DNA from: Thermohalobaculum sp038528605
Lineage (GTDB): Bacteria; Pseudomonadota; Alphaproteobacteria; Rhodobacterales; Rhodobacteraceae
Length of the DNA stretch: 26,063 bases
Direction: 5' to 3'
Assembly (NCBI GenBank): GCA_038528605.1
Contig: JBCBEP010000048.1
Coordinates: forward strand, 1 to 26,063
The position numbers were made by a program, and so were the translations under genes. Positions 7,915-15,224 of the stretch are shown piece after piece (the first letter of the stretch is position 1; every line of letters begins with the position of its first letter). The notes under the pieces are model-generated. The model searched no databases and was not told the origin of the DNA. It saw only the letters and a program-made list of their open reading frames with translations.

Positions 7915-8883
7915 TCAGTTCTGGAAGGCGGCCACCACGGCCTGGCCCTCATCGCCAGCCTTCTCGAGCCACTCGGCGGTCATCGTCGCACCGACAGCCT
8001 CGAGCTTCGCGCGGAGCGCGTCCGAGGGCTCGCCCACGGTGATGCCGTTCTCGGCGAGAGCCGCGGTCTTGCTCTCGGTCTCCGCCTTCGAGGCCGCCCA
8101 GCCGCGGGCCTGCGCCGCCGCAGCGGCGTCCATCACCGCCGTCATCGTCGCCTCGTCGAGGCTGCGGAGCGCGCGGACATTCGCCACCACGATGTTCTTC
8201 GGCAGCCAGGCCTTCACGTCGTAGTAATGGCTCAGGTAATCCCATGCCTTGGTGTTGGCGCCCGTGGACGGCGAGGTCACCATGGCGTCCACGCGCCCCG
8301 TGGAGAAGGCCTGCGCGAGATCCGGCACCTCGACCTGCGTCGGCACCGCGTCGACAAGCTGCGCGAGCCGCTCGGTCGCCGTGTTGTAAGCGCGGAACTT
8401 GAGGCCCTTCAGCTCGTCGCCCGTCTCCACCGCCGTGTCGGCGTAAAGGCCCTGGGGCGGCCACGGCACGGCGTAGAGAATGGTCAGCCCCTCCTTGGCG
8501 AGCAGTTCCTCCACCTTCGGCCGGCTGATCTCCCAGAGCTTCTCGGCATCCTCGTAGGACGTCGCCAGGAACGGCACGCTGTCGAGCTCGAACATCGGGT
8601 TTTCGTTCGAGAGGCGCGAGAGCAGGAACTCGCCGATCGGCACCTGACCCGAACGCACGGCGTTCTTGATCTCCGGGTGCTTGAAGAGCGAGCCGGCGGG
8701 GTGGACGGTGATCTCGATCGCGCCGCCAGTGGCTTCCGAGACGTCCTTGGCGAACTGCACGTGATTCTGCGTATGGAAGTTGGTGTCCCCATAGGGCACC
8801 GGCATATCCCAGGTCTGGGCCAGGACGGGCGCGGCGACGAGCGCCGCGAGACCGGTGGCCAGCGCGAAGGCGCTTACTTTCAT
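7915..8883 (-). CDS. dctP: TRAP transporter periplasmic solute-binding protein (DctP family)
   Basis: The 322-residue product starts with a Sec signal peptide (MKVSAFALATGLAALVAAP, cleavage near VLA-QTW). It continues with DctP-family landmarks: HPAGSLFKHPEI, VRSGQVPIGEFLLS, YAVPWPPQGLYAD, ELKGLKFRAYN (the Arg that usually pairs with a substrate carboxylate) and AFSTGRVDAMVTSP. The start at 8883 has a GAGGAG ribosome site 6-7 bases upstream, and the longer in-frame start at 8997 would bury the signal peptide. It leads dctQ-dctM. Related DctP proteins bind C4-dicarboxylates, sugar acids, keto acids or pyroglutamate. The pxp genes 2.4 kb away make pyroglutamate a candidate, but this is inference. 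Confidence 0.95.
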   Translation of the reverse strand: MKVSAFALATGLAALVAAPVLAQTWDMPVPYGDTNFHTQNHVQFAKDVSEATGGAIEITVHPAGSLFKHPEIKNAVRSGQVPIGEFLLSRLSNENPMFELDSVPFLATSYEDAEKLWEISRPKVEELLAKEGLTILYAVPWPPQGLYADTAVETGDELKGLKFRAYNTATERLAQLVDAVPTQVEVPDLAQAFSTGRVDAMVTSPSTGANTKAWDYLSHYYDVKAWLPKNIVVANVRALRSLDEATMTAVMDAAAAAQARGWAASKAETESKTAALAENGITVGEPSDALRAKLEAVGATMTAEWLEKAGDEGQAVVAAFQN

Positions 8884-9331
8884 GACGTTCTCCTCAAGCC
8901 TGTCGAGCGGGCGGCACCTTTCGGCCGCCTCGGGGGAGAGCCTAGCCGATAGGCCGGCACGGCCAACCCCAAAGTGGCCGATAATGCAGCAATCCATCTG
9001 GAAAAGCGGCGAATGCAGGCATTCTACCCGGCGAGCGCCGGCGGACTGACGCCGGAGCGATCACAAAGCCGTGGCGAGCTTCCTCAAGGGCGCCTCCGTT
9101 CGGCACTGCCACCGGGCGCATGCGGCTGGGAGGCGGTCCGGCCAGGCCAAGCCGCGTCGATTCTGCACCCATGAGAAATAGATGCGCCATGGGAGCGCAT
9201 GCACTGCCGTTATTATTGCGGCTTTGTGAAGGAAATCACTTGGAAGTCCATCTCACGCAGCGTTAGCATCCGCCCGCAAGGCAGGCCTGCGAGGGATGCC
9301 AAGTGCAAGGTTCAACAAGGAGTGCAAGGCC
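8884..9331. other. Intergenic region between divergent dctP and the repeat-protein gene
   Basis: These 448 bases hold no convincing gene; the short frames of 64-82 codons lack ribosome sites and recognisable motifs. The part nearest the plus-strand gene (about 9170-9250) is clearly more AT-rich than its surroundings, including TTATTATTG, and is the likely promoter zone. I could not define a convincing -35/-10 pair on either strand. A hairpin follows at 9266-9299. Confidence 0.55.
9266..9299 (+). promoter_or_regulatory. Leader hairpin upstream of the repeat-protein gene
   Basis: GCATCC (9266-9271) pairs with GGATGC (9294-9299), and an inner CGCA/TGCG pair extends the imperfect stem. It ends 17 bases before the AAGGAG ribosome site at 9317-9322. 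It could modulate translation or stabilise the leader. There is only structural support. Confidence 0.3.
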
Positions 9332-11290
9332 ATGCCACGTTTGCTTTTCGCCGCGGATGACGGATCCATCGGGTACGAGTTCTACATCACCGACGGCACG
9401 CTCCTCGGCCCCCTCGACGATATCAATCCGGGCCCCGACGACTCCGCCCAACTCGACGACGATTTCGACTTCTTCCAGGCCGCAGTGCTCAGCGATGGTC
9501 GCGCCGTGTTCGGCGCATTCAACGAGACCTTCGGTAACGAGCTCTGGATCACCGACGGCACGACCGCCGGCACCATGCTCCTCGCAGATATCGAATTCGG
9601 TCCCGATGACAGTGACCCATTGTACTTCGCGACCACCGGCGACAACGTCTACTTTGTTGCCGAAACGGACGAGTTCGGCGCGGAACTCTACATCACGGAC
9701 GGCACGACGGGAGGCACCCGCATCGTCCGCGACATCAACCCGGGCAGCTTCGACGGCATCAGCTCGGACAACGACCAGGTGATCGCCGTCCACGGCGACA
9801 AAGTGTTCCTCGTCGCGCAGGACGGCAGCACCGGCGAAGAACTCTACATCACCGACGGCACCGATCTCGGCACGCGGCGCGTGAAGGACATCTTCGAGGG
9901 CAGCTCGGGCTCGGAAATCGACCTCGGCCCCGGCCAGTCGGCATCGCTGGGGAACACCGGTTCCATCATCTTCGCGGCGAATGACGGTGAGTTCGGCCTC
10001 GAGCTTTGGCGCTCGGACGGCACCGAAGAAGGCACCATGATGGTGGCCGACATCAACAGCGGCAACTCGGGCTCCGCCATCGAAGAGGTCTACGAATTCG
10101 GCGACCGCGTCATCTTCACAGCCAATAACGGGAGTGACGGCAGGGAGCTCTGGATCACCGACGGCACCTCGGGCGGCACGCGTCAGATCGCCGACATCAA
10201 CGATGGGAATGGCTCTTCGGACCCGGAGATCCTCGGCGTGCTCGGCGACCTTGTGCTCTTCGCCGCGGATGACGGCGAGTTCGGCAAGGAACTCTGGGCG
10301 ACCGATGGGAGCTCTACCGGTACCTTCCTCGTTCGCGACATTGACGGCGGCGGCGGCGACTCCTTCCCGGACAATGGCAAGCCGCTCTTCCATTCGGTGA
10401 TCGGCGACGTGCTGATCTTCTCCGCCGATGACGGCTCGACCGGCACCGAGCTCTACTTCACGGACGGCACGACGCTCGGCACCGGCCTGCTGAAGGACAT
10501 CTACGAGGGCAGCGATAGCAGCGATCCCGAGTACCTCGCGACAGTCGGCAACGAGGTCTTCTTCGCGGCCGAGACCGAGGAATTCGGCTACGAGCTCTGG
10601 AAGACCGATGGGACCAGCGAGGGTACAGTCCAGGTCGCGGATATCGACCCCGGAAGCGACAGCAGCGATCCCCTCCCGCTCGCCATCCTTCCGGATGCGG
10701 TCTCGGAGACGGACGACATCATCCAGAACAGCCCCGTCAGCGAGACCTTCGACGGCATGGGCGGGACGGATACGGTCGTCTACCAGAACACCCGCGCCGA
10801 GGTACGCGAGACGCTGCTGCCCGATGGCACGGTCCGCATCGAGACCGCGGACGAGACCGACATCCTCGAGAACATCGAGCGGGTGGAGCTCGAGGACGGC
10901 ACCTACATCTTCGATCTCTCCGAGAACGGCACCTTCATCTACCGCCTCTACGCCGCGGCCTTCGTGCGGACGCCGGACGAGGAGGGCCTGCGCTTCAACA
11001 CGAACCGCAAGGACAGCGGCCAGAGCGACAAGTTCATCGCGGACAGCTTCACCACGAGCGACGAGTTCCTGGCGGAGTTCGGCACCAACCCGACGGATGA
11101 ACAGTTCATCGAGGACCTCTACCAGAAGGTGCTGCAGCGCCCGTCCGACGAGGAGGGCCGCACGTTCTGGATCTCGCGCTTCGAGAGCGGCGAACTCAGC
11201 CGCGGCGACATGCTGATCCGCTTCGCCGCGAGCGACGAAAACGTCGAACGCACCGAAGACGACGTCGATGACGGCTTCTGGGTGGTCTGA
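9332..11290 (+). CDS. ELWxTDGT-repeat protein with RTX-like stretch and C-terminal DUF4214 domain, probably secreted
   Basis: The 652-residue, strongly acidic protein is built from nine tandem repeats. They begin near residues 16, 70, 118, 170, 224, 272, 320, 373 and 421 (spacing 48-54) with the pattern EL(W/Y)xTDGTxxGTxxVxDI and a following D-rich GxxxSxP segment. Such repeats resemble beta-propeller or Ca-binding surface modules. Around residue 474 a degenerate glycine/aspartate motif (DGMGGTDTVVYQ) leads into a TDILENIERVELEDGTYIFDL block, as seen upstream of tails of type I-secreted proteins. Residues about 535-652 look like DUF4214 (FIYRLYAAAFVRTPDEEGLR, LYQKVLQRPSDEEGRTFW). There is no N-terminal signal peptide, consistent with C-terminal type I secretion. 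AAGGAG 9 bases before 9332 fixes the start over the ATG at 9296. Function unknown. Confidence 0.9.
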   Translation: MPRLLFAADDGSIGYEFYITDGTLLGPLDDINPGPDDSAQLDDDFDFFQAAVLSDGRAVFGAFNETFGNELWITDGTTAGTMLLADIEFGPDDSDPLYFATTGDNVYFVAETDEFGAELYITDGTTGGTRIVRDINPGSFDGISSDNDQVIAVHGDKVFLVAQDGSTGEELYITDGTDLGTRRVKDIFEGSSGSEIDLGPGQSASLGNTGSIIFAANDGEFGLELWRSDGTEEGTMMVADINSGNSGSAIEEVYEFGDRVIFTANNGSDGRELWITDGTSGGTRQIADINDGNGSSDPEILGVLGDLVLFAADDGEFGKELWATDGSSTGTFLVRDIDGGGGDSFPDNGKPLFHSVIGDVLIFSADDGSTGTELYFTDGTTLGTGLLKDIYEGSDSSDPEYLATVGNEVFFAAETEEFGYELWKTDGTSEGTVQVADIDPGSDSSDPLPLAILPDAVSETDDIIQNSPVSETFDGMGGTDTVVYQNTRAEVRETLLPDGTVRIETADETDILENIERVELEDGTYIFDLSENGTFIYRLYAAAFVRTPDEEGLRFNTNRKDSGQSDKFIADSFTTSDEFLAEFGTNPTDEQFIEDLYQKVLQRPSDEEGRTFWISRFESGELSRGDMLIRFAASDENVERTEDDVDDGFWVV

Positions 11291-11300
11291 CCGAACGCGT

Positions 11301-11331
11301 CGCTGCCCCTAGCCGATCATGTCGGGCAGCG
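11301..11331. terminator. Hairpin between convergent repeat-protein gene and pxpA
   Basis: CGCTGCCC (11301-11308) pairs perfectly with GGGCAGCG (11324-11331) across a 15-base loop. The two genes' stop codons are only 18 bases apart, so this 8-bp stem overlaps the last codons of pxpA. It is the only candidate terminator for either gene. Confidence 0.4.
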
Positions 11332-12082
11332 TAACGATCTCCACGCCCGCGGCCTCCAGAGCGTCGCGGGCGGCCTTGGCGACCGCCACCGAGGTCGGCT
11401 CGTCGCCGTGGACGCAGAGACTGTCGAAACCGATGGGGAGCGGCTTGCCGCTGCGGGAGACGATGGTCTCCTCCTCGACCATCTTCACCACGCGCTCGGC
11501 CGCCACCGTCGGGTCCTTGATGACGGAGCCGGGGATGGTGCGCGGCGTGAGGTTGCCGTCGTCCTCATAGGTCCGGTCCACGAAAGCCTCGCGCCCCACC
11601 TTGAGCCCATGCTCCCGCGCGGCCTTCTCCAGCTCCGTGCCGGGCATCACCAGCGCGATGAGATCGGGCGCCACGGTTTTCTGGGCGCGCATGATCGCGT
11701 CGGCATAGTCCGCATCCTTGCAGGCCATGTTGTTGAGCGCGCCGTGGGCTTTCACATGGGTGACGGCGATGCCCGAATAGGCGGCCATGCCGAGCATCGC
11801 GCCGATCTGGTAGGCGACGAGATATTCGAGCTCGTCCGCCTTCATGCGGATCTGGCGCCGCCCGAAACCCCAGAGATCGTTGAAGCCGGGATGGGCGCCT
11901 ATGCTGACCCCCGCCTTCTCGGCCGCCAGGATCACCCGGTGCATCACCGCCGCGTCGCCCCCATGCATGCCACAGGCGATATTCGCGCTCTTCACGATGC
12001 CGAGCAGGCTCTCGTCGTCGCCGATATCGTAGGCGCCCCAGCCCTCCGCCATGTCCGCATTGATGTTGATGCGCTTCGCCAT
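11309..12082 (-). CDS. pxpA: 5-oxoprolinase subunit A (LamB/YcsF family)
   Basis: The 257-residue product matches the LamB/YcsF family: INADMAEGWGAYDIGDDESL at the N-terminus, NIACGMHGGDAAVM, GAHPGFNDLWGFGRR, VKAHGALNNM, EAFVDRTYEDDGNLTPR and a late SLCVHGDEP. PxpA acts with PxpB and PxpC as the prokaryotic ATP-dependent 5-oxoprolinase, opening 5-oxoproline (pyroglutamate) to glutamate in the cytoplasm. The start at 12082 (MAKRINI) has GGAGGG just upstream and gives the family length; the in-frame ATG at 12127 would add 15 atypical residues. It is divergent from pxpB-pxpC with 100 bases between starts. Confidence 0.96.
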   Translation of the reverse strand: MAKRININADMAEGWGAYDIGDDESLLGIVKSANIACGMHGGDAAVMHRVILAAEKAGVSIGAHPGFNDLWGFGRRQIRMKADELEYLVAYQIGAMLGMAAYSGIAVTHVKAHGALNNMACKDADYADAIMRAQKTVAPDLIALVMPGTELEKAAREHGLKVGREAFVDRTYEDDGNLTPRTIPGSVIKDPTVAAERVVKMVEEETIVSRSGKPLPIGFDSLCVHGDEPTSVAVAKAARDALEAAGVEIVTLPDMIG

Positions 12083-12182
12083 GGCACCCTCCGCCCGTGA
12101 TTTTCCACTGATTGACAACGTGAACATGGACGAGACGGGCTGAGGCTTCTAGCTCTCGTGAAACAGCGCTGGAGGACGGATC

Positions 12183-12944
12183 ATGGCGGATGGCGGAACG
12201 ACGGGGATGCCGGAGCCGCGCTATCTGCCCTTCGGCGATGCAGCGCTCATCGTGGAATTCGGGCGCGAAAAGGACCGTGCGCTTTCCGCTGCCGTGCTCG
12301 CGCTCGACGCGGCCCTCGCCGCCGCGCCGCCGGAGGGGGTGGTGGAGACCGCGCCGAGCTTCCGCTCCCTCCTCGTGCAGTTCGACCCGCTGGTGACGGA
12401 CGGCCCGAGGCTCGAGGCCGCGATCCGCGAGGTTGTGGGCAGCGGGCTTTCGGCAACCGAGGGCGCTGCCACGCATTGGCGGCTGCCGGCCTGCTACGAG
12501 GGCGAGTATGCGCCGGATCTCGACGACGTGGCGGCGCGTGCGGGGATGACGCCGTCGGCGGTCGTCGACCTCCATGCTGGCATCGCGCACCATGTCTATA
12601 TGATCGGGTTCCTACCCGGGGCGCCCTATATGGGCGACCTGCCCGCTGCGATCGACTTTCCGCGCCGGAGCGACCCGCGCACGAAGGTGCCTGCGGGATC
12701 GGTCGCCATCGCCGTGGGGCTGACGGTGATCTACCCGGTGACGAGCCCCGGCGGCTGGCACCTGATCGGGCGGACGCCAGTGACGCTTTTCGACCAAACG
12801 GCAGGCGGGGCGGCGCCCGCGCTCCTCCGCCCAGGGGATGCGGTGAGCTTCGTGCCGACCCCCCCGGATCGCTATGCCGAGATCGCCCGGGCGGCCGAGG
12901 CGGGCGACTGGCAGCCGGAAAGCAGCCCGCGGGAGAGTGTGTGA
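12183..12944 (+). CDS. pxpB: 5-oxoprolinase subunit B (KipI-like)
   Basis: The 253-residue product has the KipI/PxpB (carboxyltransferase-like subdomain 1) pattern: RYLPFGDAALIVEFG near the start, a PSFRSLLVQFDP strand, the diagnostic YMIGFLPGAPYMGDLP block near 140-155, and TSPGGWHLIGRTPVTLFD. It works with PxpC and PxpA to cleave 5-oxoproline at the cost of ATP. GGAGG lies just upstream of the start, and its stop overlaps the pxpC start by one base (TGATG). The 100-base divergent region to pxpA contains a TTGACA (12112-12117) but no good -10 element at the proper distance. Confidence 0.95.
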   Translation: MADGGTTGMPEPRYLPFGDAALIVEFGREKDRALSAAVLALDAALAAAPPEGVVETAPSFRSLLVQFDPLVTDGPRLEAAIREVVGSGLSATEGAATHWRLPACYEGEYAPDLDDVAARAGMTPSAVVDLHAGIAHHVYMIGFLPGAPYMGDLPAAIDFPRRSDPRTKVPAGSVAIAVGLTVIYPVTSPGGWHLIGRTPVTLFDQTAGGAAPALLRPGDAVSFVPTPPDRYAEIARAAEAGDWQPESSPRESV

Positions 12945-14005
12945 TGGCCATGCTGAAGGTGATCGACCCGGGCCTCGTCACCTCGCTGCAGGATGGCGGG
13001 CGGCGGGGCTTCCAGCGCTTCGGCGTCCCCCCCTCGGGCGCGCTCGACCGGGAGAGCCTGGCGGAGGCGAACGCCCTTGTGGGCCTCGGGGCCGAGGCAC
13101 CCGCACTGGAGATGCGTTTTCTGGGCCCGACGCTGGAGGCGGAGGCGCCACTGCGCCTGGCCACCGCCGGCGCCGAGCTTGCGATGGCGCTGAAGCGCGC
13201 CGACGGGAGCGAGGAGACAGTGGCGGGCTGGCGGAGCGTGACGCTTGGGGCGGGGGACAGGCTGCGCATCGGCCCCCTCAAGAGCAGCGCCACCGCCTAT
13301 CTCGCCGTGGCCGGCGGCTTCGCGGCGCGCCCCGTGCTCGGCTCGGCGGCCACGCTCGGCCGCGCGGGCCTTGGCGGGTTCGAAGGCCGTGCCATCACGG
13401 GTGGGGACCGTTTGCCCCTCGCCGCCGCCGCCCCCGAAGCGCCCGCCGGGCCGGACCGGGCCCTGCCGCCGCGCGAGAACCCGGGCGCCGGGCCGCGCCG
13501 CATCCGCGTGGTCCTCGGGCCGCAGGACGATCACTTTACCGATGCGGGGCACGAAGCCTTTCTCGCGACGGTATGGACCGTCTCCGACAAATCGGACCGC
13601 ATGGGCCTCCGGCTCGAGGGGGGCACGCTGGAGCACCGGGCCGAGGCCGCACGGGGGGCCGATATCGTGTCGGACGGGATCGTGACCGGCGCCATCCAGG
13701 TGCCGGGCTCCGGCCAGCCGATCCTGCTGCTGGCGGACCGGCAGACCTCCGGCGGCTATGCCAAGATCGCGGCGGCCATCACCGCCGACCTGCCCCTCCT
13801 CGGCCGCGCCGGGCCGGGTACGAAACTGCGCTTCGAGGTGGTGACCGCCGCCGAGGGCGCCGAGGCGGCCCGGGCCGCCAAGGCCGCGCTGCAGAAGCGG
13901 CTCGGCCGCATGACCGATGTGGTCGACATGGAGCTGAACCTGCGCGCGCTCTACAACGAGAACCTCATCACTGGGCAGGTGGAGGACAGCCCCGCGGGCG
14001 ACTAG
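12944..14005 (+). CDS. pxpC: 5-oxoprolinase subunit C (biotin-dependent carboxyltransferase-like, KipA-like)
   Basis: The 353-residue product has the KipA/PxpC fold markers: VIDPGLVTSLQDGGRRGFQRFGVPPSGALD at the N-terminus (the LQDxGRxGxxxxGVxxSGAxD motif), AYLAVAGGF, and the late VSDKSDRMGLRLEG and PILLLADRQTSGGYAKIA blocks. It completes the PxpABC 5-oxoprolinase. Translation is coupled to pxpB through the TGATG overlap. A C-terminal extension after about residue 300 is Ala-rich, ending with a helix (MTDVVDMELNLRALYNENLI) that looks like an added tail. Its stop codon shares CTAG with the convergent dpaL stop. Confidence 0.95.
   Translation: MAMLKVIDPGLVTSLQDGGRRGFQRFGVPPSGALDRESLAEANALVGLGAEAPALEMRFLGPTLEAEAPLRLATAGAELAMALKRADGSEETVAGWRSVTLGAGDRLRIGPLKSSATAYLAVAGGFAARPVLGSAATLGRAGLGGFEGRAITGGDRLPLAAAAPEAPAGPDRALPPRENPGAGPRRIRVVLGPQDDHFTDAGHEAFLATVWTVSDKSDRMGLRLEGGTLEHRAEAARGADIVSDGIVTGAIQVPGSGQPILLLADRQTSGGYAKIAAAITADLPLLGRAGPGTKLRFEVVTAAEGAEAARAAKAALQKRLGRMTDVVDMELNLRALYNENLITGQVEDSPAGD
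14002..14005. other. Shared CTAG: overlapping stop codons of convergent pxpC and dpaL
   Basis: The plus-strand pxpC stop TAG (14003-14005) and the minus-strand dpaL stop TAG (14004-14002) share the palindrome CTAG. There is no intergenic space and no terminator between the two operons. Confidence 0.9.
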
Positions 14006-15081
14006 GCCTCCTCCGGCCCCTCCGAGAGCCAGACGAGGACCCGGCTCTCGGGCCCGAGGCCGAGCGCCGGGCCCACGGGACCCGCATGGCGGAGCGCTGC
14101 GATCCCCGCCGCGCCTGAGGGGGTGGTGGCAATACCCTCGCCCGCGAGCCACGCCACAGTCTCCGCCGCCGCACGTTCGCCCACGGTGACGAAGTCGTCC
14201 GCCTCCCGCGCGAGGCAGGCGAGGGCGATATGAGAGGGCTCCTTGCAGTCGAGCCGGCCCATGGCGCTGTCCGGCCCCTCCACCCGGCGGGGAAAGCCAG
14301 CGCGCACGCTCTCGATGAGGCAGGGAGCGGCCTCGGGCTCCACCACGATGATGCGTGGCACGGCCCCCCAGGCGCGCCTGAGATGCGCGGCGATCGCCGC
14401 CGCCAGCCCGCCCACGCCCGCCTGCAGCATCACATGGCTGGGCGGGCCGGGCATCTCCGCCACCGCCTCGGCGGCCGTGATGAGATAGCCCTCCATCACC
14501 GCCGCGGGCGCCTCGGTGTAGCCGACCCAGCTCGAATCCGAGAGCAGCTCCCACCCTTCGGCGATGGCGAGCCGGCGCGCCTCCGCCATCGCCTCGTCAT
14601 AGACCTTGCCGTGGCGGATCACCCGCGCGCCCTTGGCCCGCAGCCGCTCGGCGAACGCCTCCGGCACCGTCTTGGCCAGCAGAACCACCGCGGCCGCGCC
14701 GAAGAGCCGCGCACCAGCCGCCATGGAGAGCCCATGGTTCCCGGCGGAAGCGCAGACATAGGTGACACCGCTGAGCGCCGTGCCATGCATCGGGGCACCG
14801 GCCGCCACGCGCGCATCCGCCGCGCGCGCGATGGCATGGGCCGCCCCCAGCGCCTTGAAGCTGCCGAGCCCGCAGCGCTCCCGCTCGTCCTTCGCATGAA
14901 GCGCGCCGAGCCCCAGCGCCTCCGCCAGGCGCGGCAGGTTCCGGAGCGGGCTCGCCCCCGCCAGCGGGCATTGCCCGAAAAGCGCGCGCGCCGCGGCGGG
15001 ATCCGCCACCACTTCCCCCTCGGCGAGATGCGGCCCTGGCGCGAGGCCGCGGCGGCGATGCGGGTTCGGCAGGTGATCCAT
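14002..15081 (-). CDS. dpaL: Diaminopropionate ammonia-lyase-like PLP enzyme
   Basis: The 359-residue product belongs to fold-type II PLP enzymes and best fits diaminopropionate ammonia-lyase (E. coli YgeX), which converts 2,3-diaminopropionate to pyruvate and ammonia. Visible signs are PLRNLPRLAEALGLG, KDERERCGLGSFKALGAAHA with the presumed PLP lysine at residue 76, ASAGNHGLSMAAGARLFGA (the Asn-Gly-rich cofactor loop), and QAGVGGLAAA for phosphate binding. The late TPSGAAGIAAL block is also typical. The start at 15081 omits a basic, non-family N-terminus. It is divergent from the SAF oxidoreductase (143 bases between starts) and convergent with pxpC. The exact substrate is uncertain; other dehydratase-type substrates are possible. 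Confidence 0.85.
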   Translation of the reverse strand: MDHLPNPHRRRGLAPGPHLAEGEVVADPAAARALFGQCPLAGASPLRNLPRLAEALGLGALHAKDERERCGLGSFKALGAAHAIARAADARVAAGAPMHGTALSGVTYVCASAGNHGLSMAAGARLFGAAAVVLLAKTVPEAFAERLRAKGARVIRHGKVYDEAMAEARRLAIAEGWELLSDSSWVGYTEAPAAVMEGYLITAAEAVAEMPGPPSHVMLQAGVGGLAAAIAAHLRRAWGAVPRIIVVEPEAAPCLIESVRAGFPRRVEGPDSAMGRLDCKEPSHIALACLAREADDFVTVGERAAAETVAWLAGEGIATTPSGAAGIAALRHAGPVGPALGLGPESRVLVWLSEGPEEA

Positions 15082-15224
15082 CGGGGACTCTCGGGCTGGG
15101 AGATTGGCGGGCGGACCATGGCACGCACCGCGCCGCGCTACCAGCCGTCGCAATCCGGCTCTGGCAGCCACCGGTCGGAGGGCCTAGCCTGCGAGCCGCG
15201 CATCCCCTTACGCCGGAGCCGATC

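Noticed and set aside
5874..7952. A 692-codon minus-strand frame over the TRAP genes
   Set aside because: It is a high-GC shadow of dctM and dctQ: Arg/His/Gly-rich, without domain motifs, while the other frame gives complete DctM and DctQ.
8974..9174. Short plus-strand frame of 66 codons in the dctP upstream region
   Set aside because: No ribosome site, no recognisable motif, and it lies in a likely promoter region.
9539..10640. Possible CRISPR-like or tandem DNA repeat in the repeat-protein gene
   Set aside because: The periodicity is 48-54 codons at the protein level with diverged DNA; it is explained by ELWxTDGT repeats, not a CRISPR array.
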